64,000 nt of DNA, taken from assembly GCF_001931685.1 (NCBI RefSeq), contig NZ_MOOY01000007.1, positions 238,130-302,129 of the forward strand, given 5' to 3'. Origin of the DNA: Pararhizobium arenae (GTDB lineage Bacteria; Pseudomonadota; Alphaproteobacteria; Rhizobiales; Rhizobiaceae). A program made the translations under genes and the position numbers. The notes under the pieces were generated by a model, which worked only from the letters and a program-made list of their open reading frames with translations, was not told the DNA's origin and did no database searches. Shown piece by piece: positions 16,943-25,687 of the stretch (the first letter of the stretch is position 1; each line of letters opens with the position of its first letter).

Positions 16943-18508
16943 ATGAACATGATGTTTAAGGTGTTTCCGCTCAGCTCCGAACCCCGCAATGCCTTGATCG
17001 GCATGGTTGCAGGCGTGTCGCTGCCCACTGTCCTGTGCCTCGGCCATAACGTCATGGGCGATGGCTCACCGCTGACCGTCGGTATGCTGGCCTTGTCGAC
17101 GACGGTTGCCTTGCCCTTGATGAGCGGAGCGCTCGTGTTCCAGTGGAGCCGTTCTCGCGCACGCTTGATTGCGGAGCTGGAACGGAGGCGGGAAACGGAG
17201 GAGAAACTCTCCCGGGCCGTCTACACCGATCAGCTGACGGGCATTGCCAACCGTTTTGCCCTGGAGCGGGACTTCAACGCCGAGCCCGCGGACGGGGAGA
17301 AGACCTGTGGCGCGCTTCTGCTGCTTGATCTCGATCGCTTCAAATTCGTCAACGACACCATGGGGCACGATGCCGGCGATCAGCTGCTCGTGATGCTCGC
17401 CAATCGTTTGACAAGTGCCCTGAGCGGCGTTGCCGGCATTTACCGTCTGGGCGGCGATGAATTTGTCGTGGTTGTCGGCGGAACTCCGTCCGAGGGCAAG
17501 ATTCATGATGTCATCGAGGTCATCGAAGCCCTGTTTCTGGAGCCCTTCGTGCTCGGTGCCGGCAAGTTCTGGAGTTGCGTCAGCATCGGCGTGGCCCGCG
17601 CCGCAGACAGCGATGGATCGATGTCCGAGCTTTTGAAGCAAGCCGATCTCGCGCTTTACAAGGCCAAGGAAATTCCCGGCAATGGGCATGTCTTCTACAC
17701 CGCCGAGATCGCCGCCGAAGCGTGTCGGAAGCTTGAGATCGAACACGATCTTTCCCGCGCGCTGGCAGCCGGTGAGTTTTTCCTCGAGTACCAGCCGATC
17801 GTCGGCGTCGAAAGCCGTGCGGTGCGGTCGTTCGAGGCGCTCATTCGCTGGCGCCACCCGCTAAAGGGCGTCATTGCGCCTGATGTCTTCATCGGTGCTG
17901 CGGAAAAGACCGGCATGATCCTGCCGATTGGCAACTGGGTGATGCGGACCGCCTGTCTGGAGGCTTCGCGCTGGCCGGCACCGACGGGCGTCGCCGTCAA
18001 TGTCGCCGGGGACCAGTTCAAGGATCGCGCCTTCGTGCCTTTCGTCAAGCAGTGCCTTTCCGAAGCCGGGCTTGCGCCGGGCCGCCTGACGATCGAGGTT
18101 ACCGAATCGATCTTCTCCGTCGATGCGGACGTCATCTGCGAAAGTCTCGCGGAACTGCGCAGCCATGGTGTTCGTGTGGCGCTGGATGATTTCGGCATCG
18201 GTTTTTCGTCGATCAACAACCTGAGACGCTTTCCTCTCGATCAACTCAAGGTAGATCGATCCTTCACCCGCGCCATGCTCGCCAATCGGCGGGATGCGGA
18301 ACTCGTGGATATCATCCTGCAGCTCGGCAGCACCTTTCAGGTTTCGACGACGATAGAAGGCATCGAAACGGAAGGGCAGCTCGAATTCGCGCGCTCCCGT
18401 GGCGTCGCCGAAGCCCAGGGGTTCCTGATCTCCCGCCCGGTGTCCGCCGCTGACGTGATGGGGATCCTTGAGCGCGGACGCGTTCAATCCGAAAGCCTTC
18501 GCGCCTGA
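16943..18508 (+). CDS. Membrane-bound GGDEF-EAL cyclic-di-GMP enzyme
   Basis: A 521-residue protein. Two N-terminal membrane helices (about 17-35 and 45-67) are followed by a short coiled segment, a GGDEF domain and an EAL domain. GGDEF is exact (residues 170-174). No RxxD inhibitory site is seen at the usual place five residues before it. The EAL domain keeps EALIRW (298-300 EAL), IEVTES, LDDFGIGFSS, LKVDRSF and EGIET, so phosphodiesterase residues look intact. Both synthesis and breakdown of c-di-GMP are possible; which dominates is not predictable. The ATG at 16943 is preferred over the ATG at 16853, which lacks a ribosome site. Divergent from btaA. Confidence 0.88.
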   Translation: MNMMFKVFPLSSEPRNALIGMVAGVSLPTVLCLGHNVMGDGSPLTVGMLALSTTVALPLMSGALVFQWSRSRARLIAELERRRETEEKLSRAVYTDQLTGIANRFALERDFNAEPADGEKTCGALLLLDLDRFKFVNDTMGHDAGDQLLVMLANRLTSALSGVAGIYRLGGDEFVVVVGGTPSEGKIHDVIEVIEALFLEPFVLGAGKFWSCVSIGVARAADSDGSMSELLKQADLALYKAKEIPGNGHVFYTAEIAAEACRKLEIEHDLSRALAAGEFFLEYQPIVGVESRAVRSFEALIRWRHPLKGVIAPDVFIGAAEKTGMILPIGNWVMRTACLEASRWPAPTGVAVNVAGDQFKDRAFVPFVKQCLSEAGLAPGRLTIEVTESIFSVDADVICESLAELRSHGVRVALDDFGIGFSSINNLRRFPLDQLKVDRSFTRAMLANRRDAELVDIILQLGSTFQVSTTIEGIETEGQLEFARSRGVAEAQGFLISRPVSAADVMGILERGRVQSESLRA

Positions 18509-18671
18509 TGGATACAGCTATTTCTGCTTTTTGATCAATGGCCTGCCAGATTTTACGGAATTGATGGCGGCGGCCCCTTCCTAAGCGGAGCAAATCCTGT
18601 TTTTCTGACCGCGCTCTTTTGATGTGCAGGCGGACCATGTTCCGCATCCGGCAGAAACAGAGGCGAGGTGC

Positions 18672-20021
18672 ATGCGTAAACTTTTGAAGTGGCTTGCGGG
18701 TTCGGCAATCGTCATCGTTGCGTCAGCTGCCGCCTGGCTTGCCGTTGCGCCGCCGGAACTTTTGCGGGTTGGCGACGCCTATGCGGCCAAGATCGTCTGT
18801 TCGAACGTCTTTCTCGCCGATCGTGACGCAGCCGATGTTCTCGCCGAGGACGTACAGGCACCCGGCCACCCGCTTCTGCGGTTCATTCGCGTATCCGTCG
18901 ATGAGGCTCGCAAATCGGTCACCGCCCGCATCTTCGGTTTTGCAGCACCCGGCCATGCCATTTACAGGGAGGGTCTCGGCTGCACCACCGTCGCCGACGG
19001 CGATTTCGCCGCCTTTCCCGGCAATCGCCAGTTGCGTCGGCGCGGTGCGGCGGGTGATGAGGCCAAGCCATGGCCGGAAGGCGAAGGACTGGTCACGGAA
19101 CCGGCGCTGCAATCGATTGTGTCCAACGACCAGCTCGCGGGGCCGGGTTTCCGCGCTATCGTCGTCGTCAGAAACGGGCGCATCGTGGCGGAGCGGTATG
19201 GCGAAGGTTTTAATCGCGCTACTCCCTTGCTCGGCTGGTCCATGACCAAGACCGTGACTGCCGCCCTTGTCGGCCTTCGTGTCCGGGATGGGCAGATGGC
19301 GCTTGATCGAGGCGACCTGCTGCCGCAGTGGCGCAACGATCCGCGCAGCGACATCAAGCTGTCAGACCTCCTTGCAATGCAGAGCGGCCTTGAGTTCAAT
19401 GAGGATTACGGGTCCGTGACGGACGTCACGCGCATGCTGTTTCTGGAGGGGGACATGGCCGGCTTTGCGGCAGCCAAGCCTCTCAGCGCAACGCCGGGGA
19501 CCCAGTTCAGCTATTCCAGCGGTACAAGCACGCTTGTCTCTCGCCTTTGGATGGAGACCTTCGGCAGTACGCGGGAAGCGTTGGTCTTTCCGCGCGTCGC
19601 GTTGTTTCGTCCGCTTGGCATGAGCAGTGCGGTGCTGGAACCGGATGCTCACGGAACCTTCGTCGGCTCGTCCTATATGTATGCGACAGCGCGCGACTGG
19701 GCGAGGTTCGCGTTGTTCCTGCTGCGCGATGGACGCTGGAACGATCAGCAGATTTTGCCTGAGGGTTTCGTCGATTTCATGCGCACACCGACGAAGGCAT
19801 CGAACGGTGTCTACGGCGCGGGGCAGGTCTGGATAAACGGACCCGGAAACAAGTCGATCGACCTGCCGGATGATGCGTACTGGATGCAGGGCCATGACGG
19901 GCAGACGGTACTGCTGGTTCCGTCACTTGATCTTGCCGTGGTGCGCCTTGGCCTTACTCCGTCGTCGCTCGGTTACGATGTTCGAACGTTGGACGCGGAA
20001 ATCATAAAGGCGATCCGTTGA
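18672..20021 (+). CDS. Beta-lactamase-like serine hydrolase (class C / S12 fold)
   Basis: A 449-residue protein with an N-terminal membrane anchor or uncleaved signal (residues about 8-24), so the body is periplasmic. The serine-hydrolase motifs of the class C penicillin-binding family are present: SMTK (active serine and lysine), SYSSG in the place of YxN, and GHDGQ in the place of KTG. These features fit esterase or carboxypeptidase-like members better than true beta-lactamases. The ATG at 18672 follows GAGGTG; the frame from 18624 lacks this. The end overlaps a terminator. Confidence 0.8.
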   Translation: MRKLLKWLAGSAIVIVASAAAWLAVAPPELLRVGDAYAAKIVCSNVFLADRDAADVLAEDVQAPGHPLLRFIRVSVDEARKSVTARIFGFAAPGHAIYREGLGCTTVADGDFAAFPGNRQLRRRGAAGDEAKPWPEGEGLVTEPALQSIVSNDQLAGPGFRAIVVVRNGRIVAERYGEGFNRATPLLGWSMTKTVTAALVGLRVRDGQMALDRGDLLPQWRNDPRSDIKLSDLLAMQSGLEFNEDYGSVTDVTRMLFLEGDMAGFAAAKPLSATPGTQFSYSSGTSTLVSRLWMETFGSTREALVFPRVALFRPLGMSSAVLEPDAHGTFVGSSYMYATARDWARFALFLLRDGRWNDQQILPEGFVDFMRTPTKASNGVYGAGQVWINGPGNKSIDLPDDAYWMQGHDGQTVLLVPSLDLAVVRLGLTPSSLGYDVRTLDAEIIKAIR

Positions 20022-20030
20022 TCGCCTTTT
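20006..20030. terminator. Bidirectional terminator between convergent genes
   Basis: A 10-bp perfect stem (aaaggcgatc / gatcgccttt) with a cgtt loop. It contains the stop of the serine hydrolase gene and faces the 3' end of the SLT lipoprotein gene. Tail TTTT on plus, TTTAT on minus. Confidence 0.75.
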
Positions 20031-20065
20031 GAAGTTTATTCCATGCGAATGGCCGGTAGCGCTTG

Positions 20066-21244
20066 TCAGCGCATGTCGAGTTCGTCGAGGAGGCCCTTGC
20101 GCTTGGCCGTGTAATAATAGCCGCTGGCGTACAGCTTGACGGCGTTGTCGTGCTGGTTGTCGGCAACGACAAAGGCGCCACGCAGATATCGGGTGGCATA
20201 CTTCAGATTGGTCTCCGCATCGAACAGGCCTTCAGCGGGGCCATTGTAGCCGAGTCCCTTGGCCGTGTTGTAGCGGATCTGCATCAGGCCGTAATTGCCG
20301 TTGTGGTAGGCGCGCGGATTGTAGGTGCTTTCGCGCTTCACGACGCGATGCACCAGTTCTTCCGGCAGGTTGTTCAGCTTGGCATAAAAAGCGATGAGGC
20401 GATCCAGTTCCGGCCGCGAGCTGGTCGGCTTGGCAGCGAGCGCTGTCGTCAGGGACGCCGGCGTTGCGCTTGCAGCGGCGTATCCGACGGCAGAGCCCGG
20501 GCGCGGCATCGGCACGATCATCTGCTTGGCGACAAGGTTTTCAAGGCCCATCGGTTCGCCGGTATCGAAGTCCGATTCCATCGCCGCCATCGTGTACATG
20601 CCCTGCGGGATCTGCGGCGAGGTTTTCAGCGAAGCGGTCTGGACCAGTGCTGCGGCAGCCACCGGGAGCGCCTCCTGTTGCGGAACGGCAGAGGCGACCT
20701 GGGCAGGCGAAGCCGGCAGAGCGGTTTCCGCCGTCGCGAAGGCGGTCTGAGGAATGTCAGGACGGGCGGTCGGTACGCCGGGATTGCCGGGGACGACGAA
20801 CGTGGTCGCAGCCGCTGCTGCCGCGAGATCGACCGGCGGTGGTGCATCGGAATCGACAACGGATGTGGTTGCTGCCGCAGCCGTTGCAGGCGCTGCCGTG
20901 GTGGCTGCTGCCGTTGCCGTGGCTGTCTCGTTTGTGGGAGCCTTTGCTTCAGCGGCGGGGTTGGTCATGGTGCCGAGCTGGGCGGCTGCCTGTTGAGCGG
21001 GCGTCAAAGAAGAATTTGCAGTGGCGTAGGCGGTTGGCGTAGGGACAGTGCCATTTTGTGTGGCAGGTACTGCGTAAGCGGCGGTTTGCGTTTGGCCCTG
21101 CGGTTGAGGCTTGGCCGTCTGAATCGCGGAGAGCTGTTTTGTCGAGGTGCTTTCGACGCTGGAGCATCCCGTTATCAGAGCCGCCGATGCAAGGGCACAC
21201 GCCGTAAGAATCTGATTCGAAACGGTAAAACCGAACTTTGCCAT
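20066..21244 (-). CDS. SLT-domain lytic transglycosylase lipoprotein with Ala/Thr/Pro-rich linker
   Basis: A 392-residue protein with a lipobox (ALITGCSS), so it is likely an outer-membrane lipoprotein. Residues about 30-220 are low-complexity (runs of Ala, Thr, Pro, Gln), which probably spans the periplasm. The C-terminal third is a transglycosylase SLT (goose-lysozyme-like) domain with the catalytic glutamate in VVKRESTYNP, then NYGLMQIRYNTAKGLGY and NLKYATRYL. Length and layout fit MltC/Slt-like rhizobial proteins. A single TTAACC half-site is seen upstream (about 21321), too little to claim CtrA control. Confidence 0.85.
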   Translation of the reverse strand: MAKFGFTVSNQILTACALASAALITGCSSVESTSTKQLSAIQTAKPQPQGQTQTAAYAVPATQNGTVPTPTAYATANSSLTPAQQAAAQLGTMTNPAAEAKAPTNETATATAAATTAAPATAAAATTSVVDSDAPPPVDLAAAAAATTFVVPGNPGVPTARPDIPQTAFATAETALPASPAQVASAVPQQEALPVAAAALVQTASLKTSPQIPQGMYTMAAMESDFDTGEPMGLENLVAKQMIVPMPRPGSAVGYAAASATPASLTTALAAKPTSSRPELDRLIAFYAKLNNLPEELVHRVVKRESTYNPRAYHNGNYGLMQIRYNTAKGLGYNGPAEGLFDAETNLKYATRYLRGAFVVADNQHDNAVKLYASGYYYTAKRKGLLDELDMR

Positions 21245-21624
21245 TCTGTCGCTTTCCTGCTGTCGAGCCTTTCGGCTTCTCGCAATTCGGCGGTCAAAGG
21301 CCGCCAGACGTAGAGCTTCATTAACCTATAGACCAGTGGATCGCAAGAAGGCGGTCACATATGGCCTTTGTTCAGGCGCCTGCACGCCGCAAACGGGCCG
21401 TCAAAAGGCCGGCGCATATCAGCAGCGAGCCGCCTGCCCGGTTGACGATCCGTTGTATTTTCGAGGCCGAAGCAAGCCCATTTCCGATCGATATCATGGG
21501 TACGCCCTATAGCGGCGCAAGCCTGCGCGAAGCCTTCGGAACTATTGTTTCGCAGCGAGGGAGGACGAAAGCCGTGGGGCGGGCGAGGGGGCCGCGCCCG
21601 CCCCATGGATGTCCTGGCAGGCTG
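21245..21624. other. Intergenic stretch holding a transporter remnant
   Basis: 380 bp between the SLT lipoprotein start and the phosphofructokinase stop. The part near 21372-21510 carries a LysE-like remnant (separate entry). Apart from that remnant, only the short upstream region of the SLT gene is expected here; no terminator for the phosphofructokinase gene was recognised. Confidence 0.4.
21372..21510 (-). pseudogene. C-terminal remnant of a LysE/RhtB-type amino-acid exporter
   Basis: On the minus strand one frame reads SKIQRIVNRAGGSLLICAGL, then LTARLRR, and ends at a TGA (21372-21374). This is the typical last helix of LysE-family translocators. Upstream in the same frame is a stop (TAG) after about 43 codons and no further LysE similarity, so only the end of a gene survives. 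It was probably left by a deletion. Short length limits certainty. Confidence 0.45.
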
Positions 21625-22839
21625 TCAGGCGCCCGCGCGCCAAGGCTGGCCGATATGGGTCATGACGTCGCCGAACCATTTGGCCGACGTGTCGAAATGC
21701 TTGCCGCCCTTGATGCGCGGGAACTCGATCGTGCGCAGCTTGCCGTTCTGGTCCTCGTCATGGCCGGTTACGCCGGACACCTTGTTAAGGGCGCTTTCGA
21801 CCGCGAGATCCACCATCCCCTGGATGAGGCGCAAGTCGTCCTGGTTTGCCGGAGCGGAGCGGGCATAGTAGCCGGATTTCTGAACCATGGAGCGTTCCGC
21901 GCCCAGCAGGTTGGCAAACTGCTTGGAGAACCAGTTGCCCACATTGATGGTGTCGATCTTCACATGGCCGAAGGCGTCGCGCTTGATGGTTTCGCCGGCT
22001 GCTTCCCGCTCGGCGACGATCGCGTCGAGGCAGGCGCCTTCGCTCACGAACAGGGTGACGTAACCGGCCTTGTTCATGACCTCGCGCAACCGCTCCGCCT
22101 CGGCGTTCAGGTCGAAGGCCATTTCCGGCAGGTAGAGACCGTCGATGTTCTTCATCTGCGCGTTCATCATGAAGCCGTCGACGAATTCCTTCTCGCCAGT
22201 CATCTTGATGTAGGCCTGCGCCGTGGCAGCAGTCAGCCAGCCCGAATGGCGGCCCATGACCTCATGAACGACGAGCGTCTTTGGGGCGGCGCTTTGCTCG
22301 TTGCTGACGTGGTCGAAGAAGCGGGCCCCGTATTCGGCAGCCGTCCATGCGCCCAGCGTCTGGCGGATCGGCACCACGTCGTTGTCGACGGTCTTCGGCA
22401 AGCCGACGACGGTGAGGTTATAGCCATTGGCGCCAAGATAGGCGGCGAGGTCGGCGGCCGTGGTGTTGGTGTCGTCGCCGCCGATGGTGTGAAGAATGGT
22501 CACGCCATCCGCCGCCAGCCGCTCGGCGGCCACGCGCAGCGGGTTCTCGCCTTCCTTTACAAGCCCGCGCTTAACGCAGTCAGCCGCATTGGTCAGCTTC
22601 ACACGGCTGTTGCCGATCGGCGAACCGCCGTGGCGGTGAAGGATAGCCGCCTTCTCGCGCATGTCGCGGGTGATTTCGATGCGATCGGCAAGCAGCAGCC
22701 CCTGATATCCCGAGCGATAGGCAATGAGTTCGATCTCCGGAGCGACATCGGTATAGCGCTCGATCAGGCCGCCAACGGCGGACGAAAGGCACGGGGCGAG
22801 CCCACCGGCGGTGAGCATGGCGACTTTCTGCTTGGGCAT
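21625..22839 (-). CDS. pfp: Pyrophosphate-dependent 6-phosphofructokinase
   Basis: A 404-residue phosphofructokinase. Two marks separate the PPi-dependent from the ATP-dependent type: GGDDTNTTA (a second Asp where ATP enzymes have Gly) and PKTVDND (Lys where ATP enzymes have Gly). MGRHSGWL and the fructose-phosphate site are also present. It interconverts fructose 6-phosphate and fructose 1,6-bisphosphate with pyrophosphate, reversibly, in a group whose main sugar route is Entner-Doudoroff. The ATG at 22839 follows GAGGAGAA; the longer frame from 22947 is not supported. Confidence 0.92.
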   Translation of the reverse strand: MPKQKVAMLTAGGLAPCLSSAVGGLIERYTDVAPEIELIAYRSGYQGLLLADRIEITRDMREKAAILHRHGGSPIGNSRVKLTNAADCVKRGLVKEGENPLRVAAERLAADGVTILHTIGGDDTNTTAADLAAYLGANGYNLTVVGLPKTVDNDVVPIRQTLGAWTAAEYGARFFDHVSNEQSAAPKTLVVHEVMGRHSGWLTAATAQAYIKMTGEKEFVDGFMMNAQMKNIDGLYLPEMAFDLNAEAERLREVMNKAGYVTLFVSEGACLDAIVAEREAAGETIKRDAFGHVKIDTINVGNWFSKQFANLLGAERSMVQKSGYYARSAPANQDDLRLIQGMVDLAVESALNKVSGVTGHDEDQNGKLRTIEFPRIKGGKHFDTSAKWFGDVMTHIGQPWRAGA

Positions 22840-23313
22840 GATTTCTCCTCGGGTAGTGGCGGGGATGCGTGCCCCCGTTTCCGGCTGACTGTCTAGCGCA
22901 ATTCCCATGCAAGGGAAATGACAGCCGGGCGCGCGCTGCGACTGCAAGCGGGAAATTTTAAAACAAAGCGTGCCCGGCTGTGTTTTGCATGGCGCAGCTC
23001 GACATCCTGCGAATGGCAGCTCGTTGGTTGGCGCATTGCTGCCTGAATATCGTTGTCCGCAAGTGACGGAAAAGGTTTGCTATTCTTTGAAAATAACGCG
23101 CTCCGCCGGCCTCTCCCGTGAAATGATGAGGGCCATCACAAAATTGTCAGATTGGCGATTCCGCAGGCTCGGAAGCTTGCTTTTTGTCGGTATTTCTGGT
23201 CAAGCTGGTTCTTCGCGACGGCAAAATGTGGGCGTCGCATTTCCGTTTTCCGTGCCTGAGAGCAGCCTTTGTTTTCACACGACCGGAACCGGCCTATGGG
23301 AAAGAACGTGCCT
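22840..23313. other. Divergent intergenic region, no gene recognised
   Basis: 474 bp between the divergently transcribed phosphofructokinase and TerB-DnaJ genes. A 115-codon plus-strand frame (22970-23317) has no recognisable motif and no good ribosome site. The region must hold both promoters, but no convincing operator, RNA or repeat was seen. Confidence 0.4.
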
Positions 23314-24021
23314 ATGACTTTCTGGGACAGCCTGGTCGGTTTCGTCGCCGCGACGGGCAATGCGCTTGCGGGTGTGGTCGAGGCGATCCGGACGTTGTTC
23401 GAAGGTGACCCGGAAACCCGCCGCAAAGTGGCGTTTTCGGTCGCGATGATTGCGCTTTCGGCCAAGATGGCCAAGGCTGACGGTATCGTGACCGAGGCCG
23501 AGGTAAGCGCCTTCCGCGATATCTTCAAGTTCCCGGACGATCAGGCGCAGAATGTCGCGCGCCTCTACAATCTCGCCCGCCAGGACGTTGCCGGTTATGA
23601 GGCCTATGCGGAAAAGCTGTCCTCGCTTTGCATCTCCTGCGAGCAGAACTGCCCGATCCTCGAAGACATCATCGACGGACTGTTTCATATCGCCAAGTCC
23701 GATGGCGCGCTTCACGACAAGGAACTGAACTTCCTGCGCCGTGTCGCGGAGATCTTCCGCATGAAGGAAAGCCGCTTCGAAGAGATCATGGCCCGGCATG
23801 TGCATATCGACGGGATCGATCCCTACAAGGTTCTCGGCGTGTCTCCAAAGGATGATTTTTCGACGATCCGCAGCCGCTACCGCGTGCTGGTGACGGAAAA
23901 CCATCCGGACATGCTGGTTGCGCGCGGCGTGCCGCAGGAGTTTCATGCGATCGCCAACGACCGGATGGCGGCGCTGAATGCGGCTTATGAAGCCATCGAG
24001 AAAGAACGCCGCGCCGCATGA
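23314..24021 (+). CDS. TerB/DjlA-like protein with C-terminal J domain
   Basis: A 235-residue protein. Residues about 25-150 form a TerB/DjlA-like helical domain (FSVAMIALSAKMAKADGIVTEAEV), and residues about 165-235 a J domain with the HPD tripeptide in ENHPDML. It resembles the cytosolic part of DjlA, a membrane-linked DnaK co-chaperone, but has only a weakly hydrophobic N-terminus (WDSLVGFVAATGNALAGVVEAI) instead of a clear membrane anchor. The start MTFWDS at 23314 is preferred; an ATG at 23296 is possible. Its stop overlaps the amidase start by 4 nt, so the two are coupled. Confidence 0.82.
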   Translation: MTFWDSLVGFVAATGNALAGVVEAIRTLFEGDPETRRKVAFSVAMIALSAKMAKADGIVTEAEVSAFRDIFKFPDDQAQNVARLYNLARQDVAGYEAYAEKLSSLCISCEQNCPILEDIIDGLFHIAKSDGALHDKELNFLRRVAEIFRMKESRFEEIMARHVHIDGIDPYKVLGVSPKDDFSTIRSRYRVLVTENHPDMLVARGVPQEFHAIANDRMAALNAAYEAIEKERRAA

Positions 24022-24782
24022 TAGAAGCATTCCCTGCTGATTACGCCAAGGCGCGCGTCGTGCCTTCGCCGAACCATGGCGAGCGGGCAGGGGGCGTGTC
24101 TCCCGATATCATTCTTCTGCACTACACCGGCATGCCGACTGCCGAAGGCGCGCTCGACTGGCTCTGTCGGGAAGAAAGTCAGGTTTCCTGTCACTATCTC
24201 GTCTATGAGGATGGTCGCGTGGACCAGCTCGTTCCGGAAAGCCGCCGCGCGTGGCATGCGGGCAAGAGCCTTTGGCAGGGCGAGACGGACGTGAACTCGC
24301 GTTCGATCGGTATCGAGATCGCGAATCAGGGGCATCCGGCTCTTCCGGCATTTCCCGAAAAACAGATCGCCGCCGTCGTCGAATTGTGTCGGGATTGTGG
24401 CGAACGCTGGTCGATCGCCCCTGAAAGGGTGCTGGGGCATAGCGATGTGGCCCTGATCCGCAAGGTCGATCCGGGCGAAAATTTTCCATGGAACATCCTC
24501 TTTAAGGGCGGAGTCGGGCATTGGGTTCCGCCGGCCCCAATCGGAGGCGGACGCTTCTTCCAAAAGGGAGATCAGGGTCAGCCGGTCGAGGCGATCCAGT
24601 CCATGCTCGGGCTTTACGGTTACGGAATTGAAGTCACAGGCGTTTTCTGTGAGAAGACGGAAGGCGCGGTTGCTGCATTCCAGCGGCATTTTCGCCCTGC
24701 GCAGGTGGATGGTATCGCCGATATTTCAACCCTCGATACGCTTCACAGACTGCTCTCGGCATTGCCGAAATTCCGGGCCTGA
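24018..24782 (+). CDS. N-acetylmuramoyl-L-alanine amidase (AmiD/AmpD family) with peptidoglycan-binding domain
   Basis: A 254-residue zinc amidase. The Amidase_2 domain shows zinc ligands in ILLHYTGM (His36) and VLGHSDVA, with the SRSIGIEI strand between. A PG_binding_1 domain fills about 180-250 (QGQPVEAIQSMLGLYGYG). There is no signal peptide, so a cytoplasmic role in muropeptide recycling, as for AmpD, is likely, although the PG-binding domain is more common in AmiD-type enzymes. It overlaps the TerB-DnaJ gene by ATGA. Confidence 0.88.
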   Translation: MIEAFPADYAKARVVPSPNHGERAGGVSPDIILLHYTGMPTAEGALDWLCREESQVSCHYLVYEDGRVDQLVPESRRAWHAGKSLWQGETDVNSRSIGIEIANQGHPALPAFPEKQIAAVVELCRDCGERWSIAPERVLGHSDVALIRKVDPGENFPWNILFKGGVGHWVPPAPIGGGRFFQKGDQGQPVEAIQSMLGLYGYGIEVTGVFCEKTEGAVAAFQRHFRPAQVDGIADISTLDTLHRLLSALPKFRA

Positions 24783-24936
24783 CAGCTCTTTTTGCGGACG
24801 ACCTTCGAAAATTCTAAACGGGTCGATATCCCTAATTTTGTGCGCTGCCACATGATTACCATGATGCACCGGCTTTTTCTGCCTCGTACCGAAGCGCAGG
24901 AAATGCAGGGGCTGTCAGTCTGAGACGTCAAGCTCT

Positions 24937-24979
24937 GTCCTGCCATTAAAGACCAGCAAGTGGGATCTTGCGGCAGGAC
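24937..24979 (+). other. Two-stem RNA structure in the leader of an SLT gene
   Basis: An 8-bp outer stem (gtcctgcc 24937-24944 / ggcaggac 24972-24979) encloses a 5-bp inner hairpin (gcaag / cttgc, 24956-24971) directly abutting the outer 3' arm. No T tract follows, so it is not a standard terminator of the amidase gene. It ends 48 nt before the transglycosylase start and could shape that mRNA leader. Confidence 0.35.
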
Positions 24980-25027
24980 GGGGTGCGTCCGGTGTGCCGC
25001 ATCCCCGATACGGAGACTTCACACTCG

Positions 25028-25561
25028 ATGCGAATTACAAAAGGTGCTGCGGTTGCGGCATGCTTCTGCATGCTCGTTTCCAGCGCGACGACGACCTATG
25101 CCGGGGGCATTCAAGACGAAATCATCAAGACTGAGGCCATTCCGTCGGTAGAACGGACGACAGGCTATCCCAAGCCCGACGTCGCCATCCAGGCGTCCGC
25201 CTACAGCGATATCATCGAAGATTACGCGGAAGAATACGGCGTTCCCGTCGATCTTGCGCATGCCATCGTCAAGGTCGAGAGCAACTTCAATCCGAAGGCA
25301 CGCGGCAGTGCCGGCGAGATCGGCCTGATGCAGATCAAGCCCGCGACGGCGCGCATGATGGGCTACAAGGGCGGTCGCAACGGTCTGTTTGATCCGGAAA
25401 CCAACATCAAGTTCGGCATGAAGTATCTGGCCCAGGCACATCAGCTGTCCGGCGGTTACACCTGCGGCACGGTGCTGCGCTACAATGCAGGTCATGGCGC
25501 CAAGCGCATGAACCCGGTGTCGCGCCGCTATTGCGGCAAGGTGCAGGCGATCCTCGGCTGA
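25028..25561 (+). CDS. Small secreted SLT lytic transglycosylase
   Basis: A 177-residue exported protein. The signal peptide ends near TTTYA-GG. The SLT domain follows at about 60-165, with catalytic glutamate in AIVKVESNFNPKARGSAGEI, then GLMQIKPATARMMGY and NIKFGMKYLAQA, and a Cys pair (YTCG, RYCG) near the end. Domain length is minimal. Start at 25028 is chosen for the signal peptide; GGAGA lies upstream with rather long spacing. Confidence 0.87.
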   Translation: MRITKGAAVAACFCMLVSSATTTYAGGIQDEIIKTEAIPSVERTTGYPKPDVAIQASAYSDIIEDYAEEYGVPVDLAHAIVKVESNFNPKARGSAGEIGLMQIKPATARMMGYKGGRNGLFDPETNIKFGMKYLAQAHQLSGGYTCGTVLRYNAGHGAKRMNPVSRRYCGKVQAILG

Positions 25562-25687
25562 TGCCGTCCGAAGGGCGGGCATATCGTCCCCGTCCTTGCG
25601 CAAGCCGGATCTGTTTTTGCGTACCGGCGCTTTGCGCATTTCCCGCCACTCATGCTATTCCCGATATCGGTCTTCGGAGTGGATGGC

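Noticed and set aside
16943..18508. Possible product-inhibition (I-) site in the GGDEF domain
   Set aside because: The residues five positions before GGDEF do not read RxxD.
20066..21330. CtrA control of the SLT lipoprotein gene
   Set aside because: Only one TTAACC half-site is seen near 21321; the second half at 7-bp spacing is absent.
22970..23317. 115-codon ORF between phosphofructokinase and the TerB-DnaJ gene
   Set aside because: No motif, no ribosome site, composition like non-coding DNA.
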